Source: an uncultured Mucilaginibacter sp. | GTDB taxonomy: Bacteria; Bacteroidota; Bacteroidia; Sphingobacteriales; Sphingobacteriaceae | NCBI GenBank assembly: GCA_913775265.1 | Contig: CAJYJH010000098.1 | Coordinates: 1 to 57,530, forward strand | Reading direction: 5' to 3' | Length of the DNA: 57,530 bases | In this document: positions 50,206-57,530 of the stretch, piece by piece | Numbering within the stretch: the first letter of the stretch is position 1 | Layout: the number at the start of each line of letters is the position of its first letter | Notes under the pieces: generated by a model | What the model was told of the DNA's origin: nothing | Seen by the model: only the letters and a program-made list of their open reading frames with translations | The model's database searches: none | Position numbers and translations under genes: made by a program

Positions 50206-51360
50206 ATGTCAGCCGTAAAAGAAAATACAGCTAATCAAAAGTTTCCCCTTCAGGCGGGGGCATCTCGCATCATCATCAGTGGTGGGGGTACTGGCGGGCA
50301 TATTTTTCCGGCGGTGGCTATTGCTAACGCGTTGAAGAAAATCAACCCGGCTATCGAAATCCTGTTTGTAGGAGCAAATGGCCGTATGGAAATGGAGAAG
50401 GTTCCGGCAGCAGGCTATAAAATTATCGGCTTAGATATTCAAGGTATACAGCGTAAGGCGGTTTGGAAAAATGTGATGTTCCCAGTAAAGCTGATCACCA
50501 GTATCAGCAAAGCGGCATCAATTATTAAAAATTTCAAACCTGATGCCGCCGTTGGTGTTGGTGGTTATGCATCTGGTCCGTTACTGTATGCGGCTTCGTT
50601 AAAGGGAGTGCCAACGCTTATTCAGGAGCAAAATTCTTATGCGGGTGTTACCAACAAATGGCTGAGCAAAAAGGCAAAGAAAATTTGCGTAGCATTTGAT
50701 GGTATGGACAAATTTTTTCCTGCCGAAAAAATCATTAAAACCGGAAACCCGGTTAGACGGCAATCCGTAGATACGACCGGTAAAAAACAGGAGGCTTTAG
50801 CAGCTTTTAAGCTGTCGGCCAATAAAAAGACAATACTGGTAACGGGCGGCAGCTTGGGCGCCCGCACGCTTAACCATAGCTTGCTGGCTGACTTAGATAA
50901 ATTGATTGCTGCCGATGTGCAATTAATCTGGCAAACCGGCAAGTTTTATTATAAAGGCATAATCGAAAAACTGGGCGAAAATTATCACCCTAACATTTGC
51001 ATACTGGAATTTTTAAATCGGATGGACTTAGCGTATGCTGCGGCCGATGTTATTATTTCGCGTGCCGGAGCAGGTACCATTGCCGAGCTATGTATTGTAG
51101 GTAAACCGGTGGTGCTGGTGCCGTCGCCTAACGTGGCCGAAGACCATCAAACTAAAAATGCCATGGCTTTGGTGCAAACAGATGCAGCATTGTTTGTGGC
51201 CGACCGCGATGCCGAAACAAAGTTGATTCCGCAGGCGCTGCAATTATTGCAGGATAGCGTCCGCCAGCAAACGTTGAGCGCCAACATTAGCAAACTGGCT
51301 TTGCCTAATGCCGATGAGGTGATAGCGAAACATGTGTTAAGCTTAATTAACAGCAAATAA
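50206..51360 (+). CDS. murG: UDP-GlcNAc:lipid I N-acetylglucosaminyltransferase
   Basis: 384 residues; it makes lipid II on the cytoplasmic membrane face. The family start RIIISGGGTGGHIFPAVAIA begins only at residue 21. GVGGYASGPLLYAA, LIQEQNSYAGVTNKWLS and the C-terminal donor site SRAGAGTIAELCIVGKPVVL are present. Residues 13-21 (FPLQAGASR) align with LPLQGVGGR at the same position of MurD and are encoded by a C-rich sequence resembling family B. A family C repeat lies in the spacer before the start. Confidence 0.95.
   Translation: MSAVKENTANQKFPLQAGASRIIISGGGTGGHIFPAVAIANALKKINPAIEILFVGANGRMEMEKVPAAGYKIIGLDIQGIQRKAVWKNVMFPVKLITSISKAASIIKNFKPDAAVGVGGYASGPLLYAASLKGVPTLIQEQNSYAGVTNKWLSKKAKKICVAFDGMDKFFPAEKIIKTGNPVRRQSVDTTGKKQEALAAFKLSANKKTILVTGGSLGARTLNHSLLADLDKLIAADVQLIWQTGKFYYKGIIEKLGENYHPNICILEFLNRMDLAYAAADVIISRAGAGTIAELCIVGKPVVLVPSPNVAEDHQTKNAMALVQTDAALFVADRDAETKLIPQALQLLQDSVRQQTLSANISKLALPNADEVIAKHVLSLINSK
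50242..50262 (+). repeat. Probable degenerate family B palindrome inside murG
   Basis: TTTCCCCTTCAGGCGGGGGC covers murG codons 13-18. It shares CCCCTTCAGG and the G-run with the murD copy and is read in the same frame (Pro-Leu-Gln), but the palindrome is interrupted. Confidence 0.5.
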
Positions 51361-51390
51361 AAATATTTAAACAGAACGGTAGATTATCAG

Positions 51391-52758
51391 ATGTTAGAAT
51401 TGGGTAACATAAAGCAAGTGTATTTGATTGGAATTGGCGGCATAGGTATGAGTGGCCTGGCCCGTTATTTTAATCATTTAGGCTGCATGGTATGTGGTTA
51501 CGACAAAACATCTACCCCGTTAACCGATACTTTGGAGCACGAAGGTATTCAGGTTATTTTTGAAGACGATAGCAACCTGATATCGCAGGCATTTACAACG
51601 CCTGACGATGCTACTCTGGTTATTTATACACCGGCCATACCTAAAAATTCAATAATCCTGAATTTTTTAAAGCGTGCTGGGTTCGAGTTGTACAAGCGGT
51701 CGCAGGTTTTGGGTATTATCAGTAAAGGGATGTTTACCGTAGCGGTAGCCGGTACACATGGCAAAACAACTACGTCCAGCCTGATTGCTCATTTGTTAAC
51801 CGAAGCGGGTAAAAGCTGTAGTGCGTTTTTAGGTGGTATTGCTACCAACTTTGAGAGCAACGTAGTATACGGAAACTCTGATATTGTAGTGGTAGAGGCT
51901 GATGAGTATGATCGTTCATTTCTGACGCTATACCCGGACATTGCAATCATCACATCTATGGATGCCGATCATTTGGACATTTACGGCGATCATGAGCATC
52001 TGGCAGATTCGTTCAGGATGTTTGCCTCGCAGATCAAAGGCGGCGGAAAATTGATTGCTAAACAAGGTTTGCCTTTACAGCATCAGTTTACCAGCTATAC
52101 CATCGGTGCAGAAGGGGCTGATGCTGTAGGACATAATATCAGGGTCGAAAAAGGTAGTTTTTGTTTTGATTTTGTAAACGGTGACACTGCCATTGCAGAT
52201 ATTCAACTGGGCCTGCCCGGTTTGCATAATATTGAAAATGCCGTGGCCGCTATTCAGGTAGCGCTGTTTATGGATATTGATCCAGACGTAATCAAAGCGG
52301 CATTGGCTTCTTTTAGAGGAGTGAAGCGCCGGTTTGAATATGTGGTGAAAACGGAACGTCATATTTACATCGATGATTATGCTCATCATCCTGAGGAGTT
52401 AAAGGCCTGCATCAGTTCGGTAAAACGACTTTATCCTAAAACAAAGCTAACTGCGGTGTTTCAGCCGCACCTATATACCCGTACACGCGATTTTGCCGAT
52501 GGATTTGCCGAAGCCCTAAACATGGTCGACGAGTTGTTGATGCTGGATATCTACCCGGCTCGCGAATTGCCAATTGCCGGTGTTGATGCCAGTACCATTT
52601 TAGATAAAATGCAATTGCAGCACAAGCAGTTATTGGGTAAAGCAGAGGTGGTGGCTTACGTAAAAGAGCAACGCCCTGAGTTGTTATTAACGGTAGGTGC
52701 AGGAGATATTGATCAGTTGGTTCAACCCTTAAAACAAGCTTTAGAAGATGTGGCGTAA
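51391..52758 (+). CDS. murC: UDP-N-acetylmuramate--L-alanine ligase
   Basis: 455 residues. First Mur ligase of the stem peptide. The Rossmann-like start VYLIGIGGIGMSGLARYFNH, the ATP loop VAGTHGKTTTSSLIAH, EADEYDRSFL, DDYAHHPEELKA and FQPHLYTRTRDF are diagnostic. It starts 30 bases after murG and overlaps ftsQ by 11 bases, consistent with coupled expression. Confidence 0.96.
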   Translation: MLELGNIKQVYLIGIGGIGMSGLARYFNHLGCMVCGYDKTSTPLTDTLEHEGIQVIFEDDSNLISQAFTTPDDATLVIYTPAIPKNSIILNFLKRAGFELYKRSQVLGIISKGMFTVAVAGTHGKTTTSSLIAHLLTEAGKSCSAFLGGIATNFESNVVYGNSDIVVVEADEYDRSFLTLYPDIAIITSMDADHLDIYGDHEHLADSFRMFASQIKGGGKLIAKQGLPLQHQFTSYTIGAEGADAVGHNIRVEKGSFCFDFVNGDTAIADIQLGLPGLHNIENAVAAIQVALFMDIDPDVIKAALASFRGVKRRFEYVVKTERHIYIDDYAHHPEELKACISSVKRLYPKTKLTAVFQPHLYTRTRDFADGFAEALNMVDELLMLDIYPARELPIAGVDASTILDKMQLQHKQLLGKAEVVAYVKEQRPELLLTVGAGDIDQLVQPLKQALEDVA

Positions 52759-53626
52759 CATAGCTTGGAAAAAAATTGCCATAGGCTTTGGTTGGATTAC
52801 AAGCCTGGCCAGCTTGGTGGTGTTAATGAGTTTTATTGAAGTAAAAAAGGCAGAGGTAGTATGTACCGGTGTTAAGGTGTACATACCCGGTAACGAATAC
52901 TTTATTGACCGCAAAGAGGTTGATCGCATTTTGCAACTAAGCAGTTACTCGCTGGTAGGCCGTAAAATGGAGGGTATCAATATTCATAACCTGGAGAAAA
53001 AACTTCAGGCTAATCCGTACATCGCATCGGCTAAGGTTTATGCGGATATGGATGGTTTAATCAGGGTTGAAATTACACAGCGTCATCCGATCTTACGCGT
53101 GATGAACCGTTTCGATCAGGATTTTTATGTGGACGAACACGGCTTCAAGATACCTCTCTCGCAAAACTTTACGGCACCGGTATTGGCAGCCAACGGTTAT
53201 ATAGATGAGCTTTTTGCCAACCGCATTGATACTTTGCATACCGGGTTGGCCAAGGAGATTTTTAAAACCGTACAATTTATTAAAAAAGATACGCTCTGGA
53301 ACGCACAGATAGGACAGATATATGTTAATGAAGCACACGAGATTGAATTAGTGCCGCGGGTAGGTAACCACAAAATTTTGTTAGGTAACGCCGATTCGCT
53401 GAGCACTAAGTTTCATAACCTCAAGATATTTTACAAACAAGCCTTGCCTCAGGTAGGTTGGGATAAATACAGGATAATTAATATTAAATATGCCAACCAG
53501 GTGGTAGGCATAAAAACAGATAGTGCCATGGCCGACAGCGCTGCTAAACGCCGGATAGCACCTGTTAAAAAAGATACAACAACAGTTAAACAAAACTCAA
53601 TAAAAGATACAACATCCCAATTATAA
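52748..53626 (+). CDS. ftsQ: Cell-division protein FtsQ/DivIB
   Basis: 292 residues. One N-terminal transmembrane helix (IAIGFGWITSLASLVVLMSF), then a POTRA domain (DRKEVDRILQLSSYSLVGRK, LEKKLQANPYIASAKVYADM) and an FtsQ beta domain (IEITQRHPILRVMN-like). The last 40 residues are a Lys/Thr-rich tail. It links the early and late divisome through FtsL and FtsB. The position between murC and ftsA supports the call. Confidence 0.92.
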   Translation: MWRNIAWKKIAIGFGWITSLASLVVLMSFIEVKKAEVVCTGVKVYIPGNEYFIDRKEVDRILQLSSYSLVGRKMEGINIHNLEKKLQANPYIASAKVYADMDGLIRVEITQRHPILRVMNRFDQDFYVDEHGFKIPLSQNFTAPVLAANGYIDELFANRIDTLHTGLAKEIFKTVQFIKKDTLWNAQIGQIYVNEAHEIELVPRVGNHKILLGNADSLSTKFHNLKIFYKQALPQVGWDKYRIINIKYANQVVGIKTDSAMADSAAKRRIAPVKKDTTTVKQNSIKDTTSQL

Positions 53627-53633
53627 GTTATTT

Positions 53634-54977
53634 ATGGAAAAGAGCATATCGCAAGAAAAGAGTTCGCCTATTGTAGTAGGACTCGATATTGGTACAACAA
53701 AAATTTGCGTAATTGTAGGCCGCAGGAGCAAGAATGGAAAGATAGAGGTACTGGGAATTGGTAAAGCCGAGTCGGCAGGCGTTACCCGTGGGATGGTATC
53801 AAACATTGACAAAACAGTACAAGGTATAAACCAGGCCGTTGATGTAGCCGGTTCACAATCAAACGTAGAGATACGTATTGTGAATGTCGGTATCGCCGGT
53901 CAGCACATTAAAAGTCTACAACACCGCGGCTTGATCACCCGTCGTGATTTAAACTCCGAAATTGGCCGCAAAGATATTGACAAGCTGATTGAGGATATGT
54001 ATAACCTAGTAATGCCGCCAGGAGAAGAGATTATTCATGTATTGCCGCAGGAATTTACGGTAGATAACGAGCCTGGAATTAAAGATCCGATTGGGATGTC
54101 GGGGGTAAGGCTCGAGGCTAATTTCCATATAATATCTGGTCAGGTTACTGCTATAAAGAACATTGTAAAATGTGTGGCTAAAGCTGAGTTGGAAAGCCAG
54201 GAACTGATTCTGGAACCATTGGCTTCATCTGAGTCAGTACTGAGTGATGAAGAAAAAGAAGCAGGTGTGGTGTTGGTAGATATTGGTGGTGGCACTACCG
54301 ATGTGGCTATTTTCCACGAAGGCATTATCCGTCATACTGCGGTAATCCCGTTTGGTGGTAACAGTATTACCGAAGACATCCGCGAAGGATGTTCGGTAAT
54401 GCGCAATATTGCCGAACAGTTAAAAGTAAGATTTGGCTCGGCACTGGCTGACGAGAATAAAGAGAACGAAATTGTGTGCGTACCTGGTTTACGCGGCCGC
54501 GAAGCCAAAGAAATTTCGGTAAAAAACCTGGCTTATATCATCCAGGCTCGTATCGAAGAAATCATCGAGCACGTGTACTACGAAATTAAATCATCCGGTT
54601 ACGAGAAAAAACTGATTGCAGGTATCGTAATTACTGGTGGTGGTGCGCAGTTAAAACATTTAACTCAACTGGTAGAATATGTTACCGGATTGGACTGCCG
54701 TATTGGTTATCCTAATGAGCACTTGGCTAAAAACGAGGTTTTACCTAAAGCAACTTACGAAGAATTACAAAGTCCAACTTTTGCTACCGGTATTGGTTTA
54801 TTGATTAAAGGTATCCAGAAAATGGAGTATAATAACCAGACACTTACCCAAACTGAAACCAAAGCGCAAAAAGCGAAATATACCGACGAGCGCAAGTTTG
54901 GGTTACTGGGCAAAATTTTAGAAACCGGTAAAAAGTTTATCAAAGACGATATTAAAGACGAAGACTTTTTAAAGTAG
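53634..54977 (+). CDS. ftsA: Cell-division protein FtsA
   Basis: 447 residues, actin-like fold. Phosphate 1 motif VGLDIGTTKICVIVGRR, phosphate 2 VVLVDIGGGTTDVAIFHEG and the adenosine motif AGIVITGGGAQLKHL. The tail KFGLLGKILETGKKFI is an amphipathic helix that can attach the protein to the membrane. FtsA anchors FtsZ filaments. It lies 7 bases after ftsQ. Confidence 0.96.
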   Translation: MEKSISQEKSSPIVVGLDIGTTKICVIVGRRSKNGKIEVLGIGKAESAGVTRGMVSNIDKTVQGINQAVDVAGSQSNVEIRIVNVGIAGQHIKSLQHRGLITRRDLNSEIGRKDIDKLIEDMYNLVMPPGEEIIHVLPQEFTVDNEPGIKDPIGMSGVRLEANFHIISGQVTAIKNIVKCVAKAELESQELILEPLASSESVLSDEEKEAGVVLVDIGGGTTDVAIFHEGIIRHTAVIPFGGNSITEDIREGCSVMRNIAEQLKVRFGSALADENKENEIVCVPGLRGREAKEISVKNLAYIIQARIEEIIEHVYYEIKSSGYEKKLIAGIVITGGGAQLKHLTQLVEYVTGLDCRIGYPNEHLAKNEVLPKATYEELQSPTFATGIGLLIKGIQKMEYNNQTLTQTETKAQKAKYTDERKFGLLGKILETGKKFIKDDIKDEDFLK

Positions 54978-55176
54978 TAGTAGATTTAATTAAAAAATAA
55001 TTAGAAAGCTTTAGGGCAATATTTTATTAATAGGATAAGTTTTAAACAAAACAGTAAAGGTAGGATTGGACGGAAAAATGTTAATTTTTCTGAAAAAAAT
55101 CACTTAAAAATGTCTTATTATTACATACTAAATTAAACAGTATCCATCGATTCACATATCCCTGAAAATAAGTATC

Positions 55177-56763
55177 ATGCAGTTTGAGATGTTAAAAGAA
55201 AAGTCGTCGATCATCAAAGTAGTTGGTGTAGGCGGCGGCGGCGGTAACGCGGTTAACCATATGTACAAGCAAGGTATAACCGGGGTTGATTTCATTATTT
55301 GCAATACCGATGCACAAGCACTTGAGCTTAGCCCTATACCAAACAAGGTACAATTAGGCGCCAGTTTAACCGAGGGGATGGGAGCTGGTTCGATACCTGA
55401 AGTGGGTAAAAATTCGGCTATCGAGAATATCGAGGATGTAAAGCAAATGCTGGGCAGCAACACTAAAATGTTGTTTATTACTGCGGGTATGGGTGGTGGT
55501 ACCGGTACCGGTGCAAGCCCTATTATTGCCAAAGCAGCGCGCGAAATGGATATCTTGACTGTAGGTATTGTTACCACGCCTTTCTCTTTCGAAGGCAAGC
55601 GTCGTAAGATGCAGGCTGAAGAAGGTTTGGAGGAGCTGAAAAAATATGTGGATTCTTTCCTGGTGATATCGAATGATAAAATGCGTCAAATCTTTGGTAA
55701 CCTTACCTTAGGTTCGGCATTTGCACAAGCCGATGATATTTTGACTACTGCAGCAAAAGGGATAGCTGAAATCATAACTCATCCGGGCTATATCAACGTC
55801 GACTTTAAAGACGTGCGTACCGTAATGAAAGATAGCGGTGTGGCTATTATGGGTAGCTACTCTGCCGATGGTGATAACCGTGCTTCGCGTGCTGTAGAAG
55901 GTGCACTTTCTTCTCCGTTGTTAAAAGATAACCAGATTGAAGGAGCACGTTACATCTTATTAAATATCAGCTCGGGTAGCGATCAGGAAGTTACCATGGA
56001 TGAGGTAAGCATCATTACCGATTATATCCAGGAAGAAGCCGGCTTAGCTGCCGACTTGATTTGGGGTAACTGTATCGACGAGTCTTTAGGTAACAAAATA
56101 TCTGTAACTATCATAGCTACCGGTTTCCAAACTAAAGACGAGCGCGAGAAGGAATTCAGCAATAAGAAAGTAGTTTCTATGCTGATGCCTGAAAATACAC
56201 CGTTGGTAAAGCCGGTTAACGAGTTTATCAAACCATCGGTTAAAGAAGAGCCTGCTGCTAAAGTGGTAACATCACAGCAAAAGCAAAATGGTTTATTCGA
56301 TTTGTTAGCACACGGTGAGCAAGAGCCAAAAGTGGTTCGTCACAATCTGATGGACGAAGAGCCAGAAGCAGCTGCTGAACCGGAACCAAACGATTTGGTT
56401 TACAAGGTTACTGACAGTGTGATGAACTTTGAGCCGGTTAACGAGCCTGCACCTGTGCAACAGCAGCCTCAGCCACAACCTGAGCCGGTAAGTGCTGATG
56501 AGACAAAGACTAATGAGTCTATCGAAGAGCAGTTACGCAAATCTCGCGAACGCATTATGCGCCTGAAAGATTTGAGCATGAAATTACGTAATGGTAACAT
56601 TCAGGAACTGGAAAATGTGCCTGCATACAAGCGTAAAGAAATTTCGCTGCAGCAAACTCCGGCCTCTAACGAGAGTCAGATTTCGAAGTTTTCACTGACT
56701 GAAAACGACGGTAATCCTGAGATTCGCAAAAACAATTCGTTTCTGCATGACAATGTAGACTAA
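55177..56763 (+). CDS. ftsZ: Cell-division protein FtsZ
   Basis: 528 residues, longer than the 383 of E. coli because of a C-terminal linker of about 190 residues rich in Pro, Gln and Glu. The GTPase domain has VVGVGGGGGNAVNHM, the tubulin signature GGGTGTG at 106-112 and the T7 loop INVDFKDVRTVM. Near the end ENVPAYKRKE resembles the conserved FtsA-binding peptide, followed by a further 45 residues ending in NSFLHDNVD. A 199-base spacer from ftsA leaves room for its own promoter, though no consensus box was found. Confidence 0.97.
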   Translation: MQFEMLKEKSSIIKVVGVGGGGGNAVNHMYKQGITGVDFIICNTDAQALELSPIPNKVQLGASLTEGMGAGSIPEVGKNSAIENIEDVKQMLGSNTKMLFITAGMGGGTGTGASPIIAKAAREMDILTVGIVTTPFSFEGKRRKMQAEEGLEELKKYVDSFLVISNDKMRQIFGNLTLGSAFAQADDILTTAAKGIAEIITHPGYINVDFKDVRTVMKDSGVAIMGSYSADGDNRASRAVEGALSSPLLKDNQIEGARYILLNISSGSDQEVTMDEVSIITDYIQEEAGLAADLIWGNCIDESLGNKISVTIIATGFQTKDEREKEFSNKKVVSMLMPENTPLVKPVNEFIKPSVKEEPAAKVVTSQQKQNGLFDLLAHGEQEPKVVRHNLMDEEPEAAAEPEPNDLVYKVTDSVMNFEPVNEPAPVQQQPQPQPEPVSADETKTNESIEEQLRKSRERIMRLKDLSMKLRNGNIQELENVPAYKRKEISLQQTPASNESQISKFSLTENDGNPEIRKNNSFLHDNVD

Positions 56764-56778
56764 TTGTAAAATATTGAT

Positions 56779-56816
56779 AAAAAGGGCTTTGCACTAATAA
56801 GTGTAAAGCCCTTTTT
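56779..56816 (+). terminator. Terminator of the dcw cluster after ftsZ
   Basis: A 17-bp stem (56779-56795 with 56800-56816, one G-T pair) with an AATA loop and flanking T-run closes the division cluster. Confidence 0.92.
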
Positions 56817-56848
56817 GCGTTATAAGCTATTATAAAAAGTTATAACCG

Positions 56849-56879
56849 TTGTTTGCCTTTTTATAATCTGCTATATTTG
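56849..56879 (+). promoter_or_regulatory. Consensus promoter of the alpha-oxoamine synthase gene
   Basis: TTG (56849-56851), a 20-base spacer and TATATTTG (56872-56879) match the Bacteroidota consensus. The predicted start of transcription is about 20 bases before the TTG start codon at 56905. Confidence 0.8.
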
Positions 56880-56904
56880 TACGGATATTATAGATTAGAA
56901 TACA

Positions 56905-57530
56905 TTGGATTTATTTGACAAAATATCAAAAAACCTGGGTGGACCCATCGGTCAGCACCAAAAATGGTCACATGGTTATTTTTCATTTCCAAAGCTGGAA
57001 GGGGAGATATCTGCACATATGATGTTTAATGGCAAAGAACATTTAGTTTGGAGCTTGAACAATTATCTGGGTTTAGCTAATCATCCTGAAGTTCGCCAAG
57101 CCGACGCACAGGCCGCTGCCGATTATGGTATGGCGTATCCGATGGGAGCCCGCATGATGTCGGGCAACACCAAACAGCACGAAGCTTTGGAAAAGGGCTT
57201 GGCTGAGTTTGTGGGTATGGAAGATGCCTTCTTATTAAATTATGGTTACCAGGGTATGGTATCTATTATTGATACACTGGTTGATCGTAATGATGTAATT
57301 GTATATGATGCCGAGTCTCACGCCTGTATTATTGACGGTGTTCGCCTGCACATGGGTAAGCGTTTTGTTTACCAGCACAATGATATAGCCAGTTTTGAGA
57401 AACAACTGGAGCGCGCTACAAAATTAACCGACCAAAGCGGCGGTGGCATTTTGGTAATTACCGAAGGTGTGTTTGGTATGTCGGGTGCACAAGGTAAATT
57501 AAAAGAGATTGTTGCCCTTAAGCAAAAATA
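56905..57530 (+). CDS. Alpha-oxoamine synthase-family PLP enzyme (3' end beyond the window)
   Basis: 208 residues are visible. The frame opens with TTG (DLFDKISKNLGGP follows), which matches the expected N-terminus; the first ATG would cost 37 residues. SLNNYLGLANHPEVR, MGARMMSGNTKQHEALE, LNYGYQGMVSIIDTLVDRND and DAESHACIIDGVRL are the pattern of 8-amino-7-oxononanoate synthase, 2-amino-3-ketobutyrate ligase, serine palmitoyltransferase and cysteate acyltransferase. The PLP lysine lies beyond the edge. Which acyl donor and amino acid it uses cannot be told; sphingolipid or sulfonolipid synthesis is plausible for this phylum. Confidence 0.85.
   Translation, partial: MDLFDKISKNLGGPIGQHQKWSHGYFSFPKLEGEISAHMMFNGKEHLVWSLNNYLGLANHPEVRQADAQAAADYGMAYPMGARMMSGNTKQHEALEKGLAEFVGMEDAFLLNYGYQGMVSIIDTLVDRNDVIVYDAESHACIIDGVRLHMGKRFVYQHNDIASFEKQLERATKLTDQSGGGILVITEGVFGMSGAQGKLKEIVALKQK

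Overview
The window looks like a chromosome segment of a Bacteroidota bacterium, most likely family Sphingobacteriaceae (Mucilaginibacter/Pedobacter-like). The evidence is a SusC/SusD pair with a hybrid two-component regulator, an ECF sigma/membrane-protein/beta-barrel trio, an 81-residue ATP synthase epsilon subunit, a dcw cluster in the Bacteroidota order, and promoters of the TTG-N19/20-TAnnTTTG type. No plasmid, phage, insertion sequence or CRISPR array was seen. The family assignment is inference from gene style, not from a marker-gene comparison.

Layout. 1-3.2 kb (+): end of an ECF sigma factor gene, a membrane-anchored anti-sigma-like protein, an outer-membrane beta-barrel protein and an ABC ATPase. 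3.2-13.3 kb: SusD and SusC (-) divergent from a 1344-residue hybrid sensor kinase/AraC regulator (+), with an 836-bp structured region between them. 13.4-25.3 kb (-): a branched-chain amino acid operon, ilvD-ilvB-ilvN-ilvC-leuC-leuD-leuB-methyltransferase-leuA-ilvA. 25.7-27.5 kb (-): atpD-atpC. 27.7-30.3 kb (+): FadL-type porin and SGNH hydrolase lipoprotein. 30.4-33.0 kb (-): obg, adk, tRNA-Arg(ACG) and a BCP/PrxQ-type peroxiredoxin. 33.1-39.0 kb (+): quinone oxidoreductase, gap, GNAT acetyltransferase, pgk and a secreted CocE/NonD hydrolase. 39.3-40.0 kb (-): yceH. 40.2-56.8 kb (+): the division/cell-wall cluster mraZ-rsmH-ftsL-ftsI-murE-[four-helix-bundle gene]-mraY-murD-ftsW-murG-murC-ftsQ-ftsA-ftsZ. 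56.9 kb to the end: 5' part of an alpha-oxoamine synthase-family PLP enzyme.

The most unusual signal is a set of short repeats placed in the spacers of essential operons. Family A consists of arms built from an 8-nt unit (about TGTGCARA) in inverted orientation. One minimal copy fills the atpD-atpC spacer. A second set flanks a four-helix-bundle (S23/IVP-like) gene inserted between murE and mraY, so the pair looks like an empty and a gene-carrying form of one element. Family B consists of C-rich palindromes in inverted pairs. One supplies the ribosome-binding sequence of leuC, one is translated as part of the MurD N-terminus, and a degenerate one appears to be translated in the same frame at the MurG N-terminus. 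Family C is a 7-nt tandem repeat upstream of murG. Also notable are a three-unit, 10-bp MraZ operator upstream of mraZ, and a Tam-like methyltransferase inside the leu operon that may act on isopropylmalate-type acids.

Limits: all assignments come from reading motifs and family resemblance. No database search, alignment software or folding program was run.
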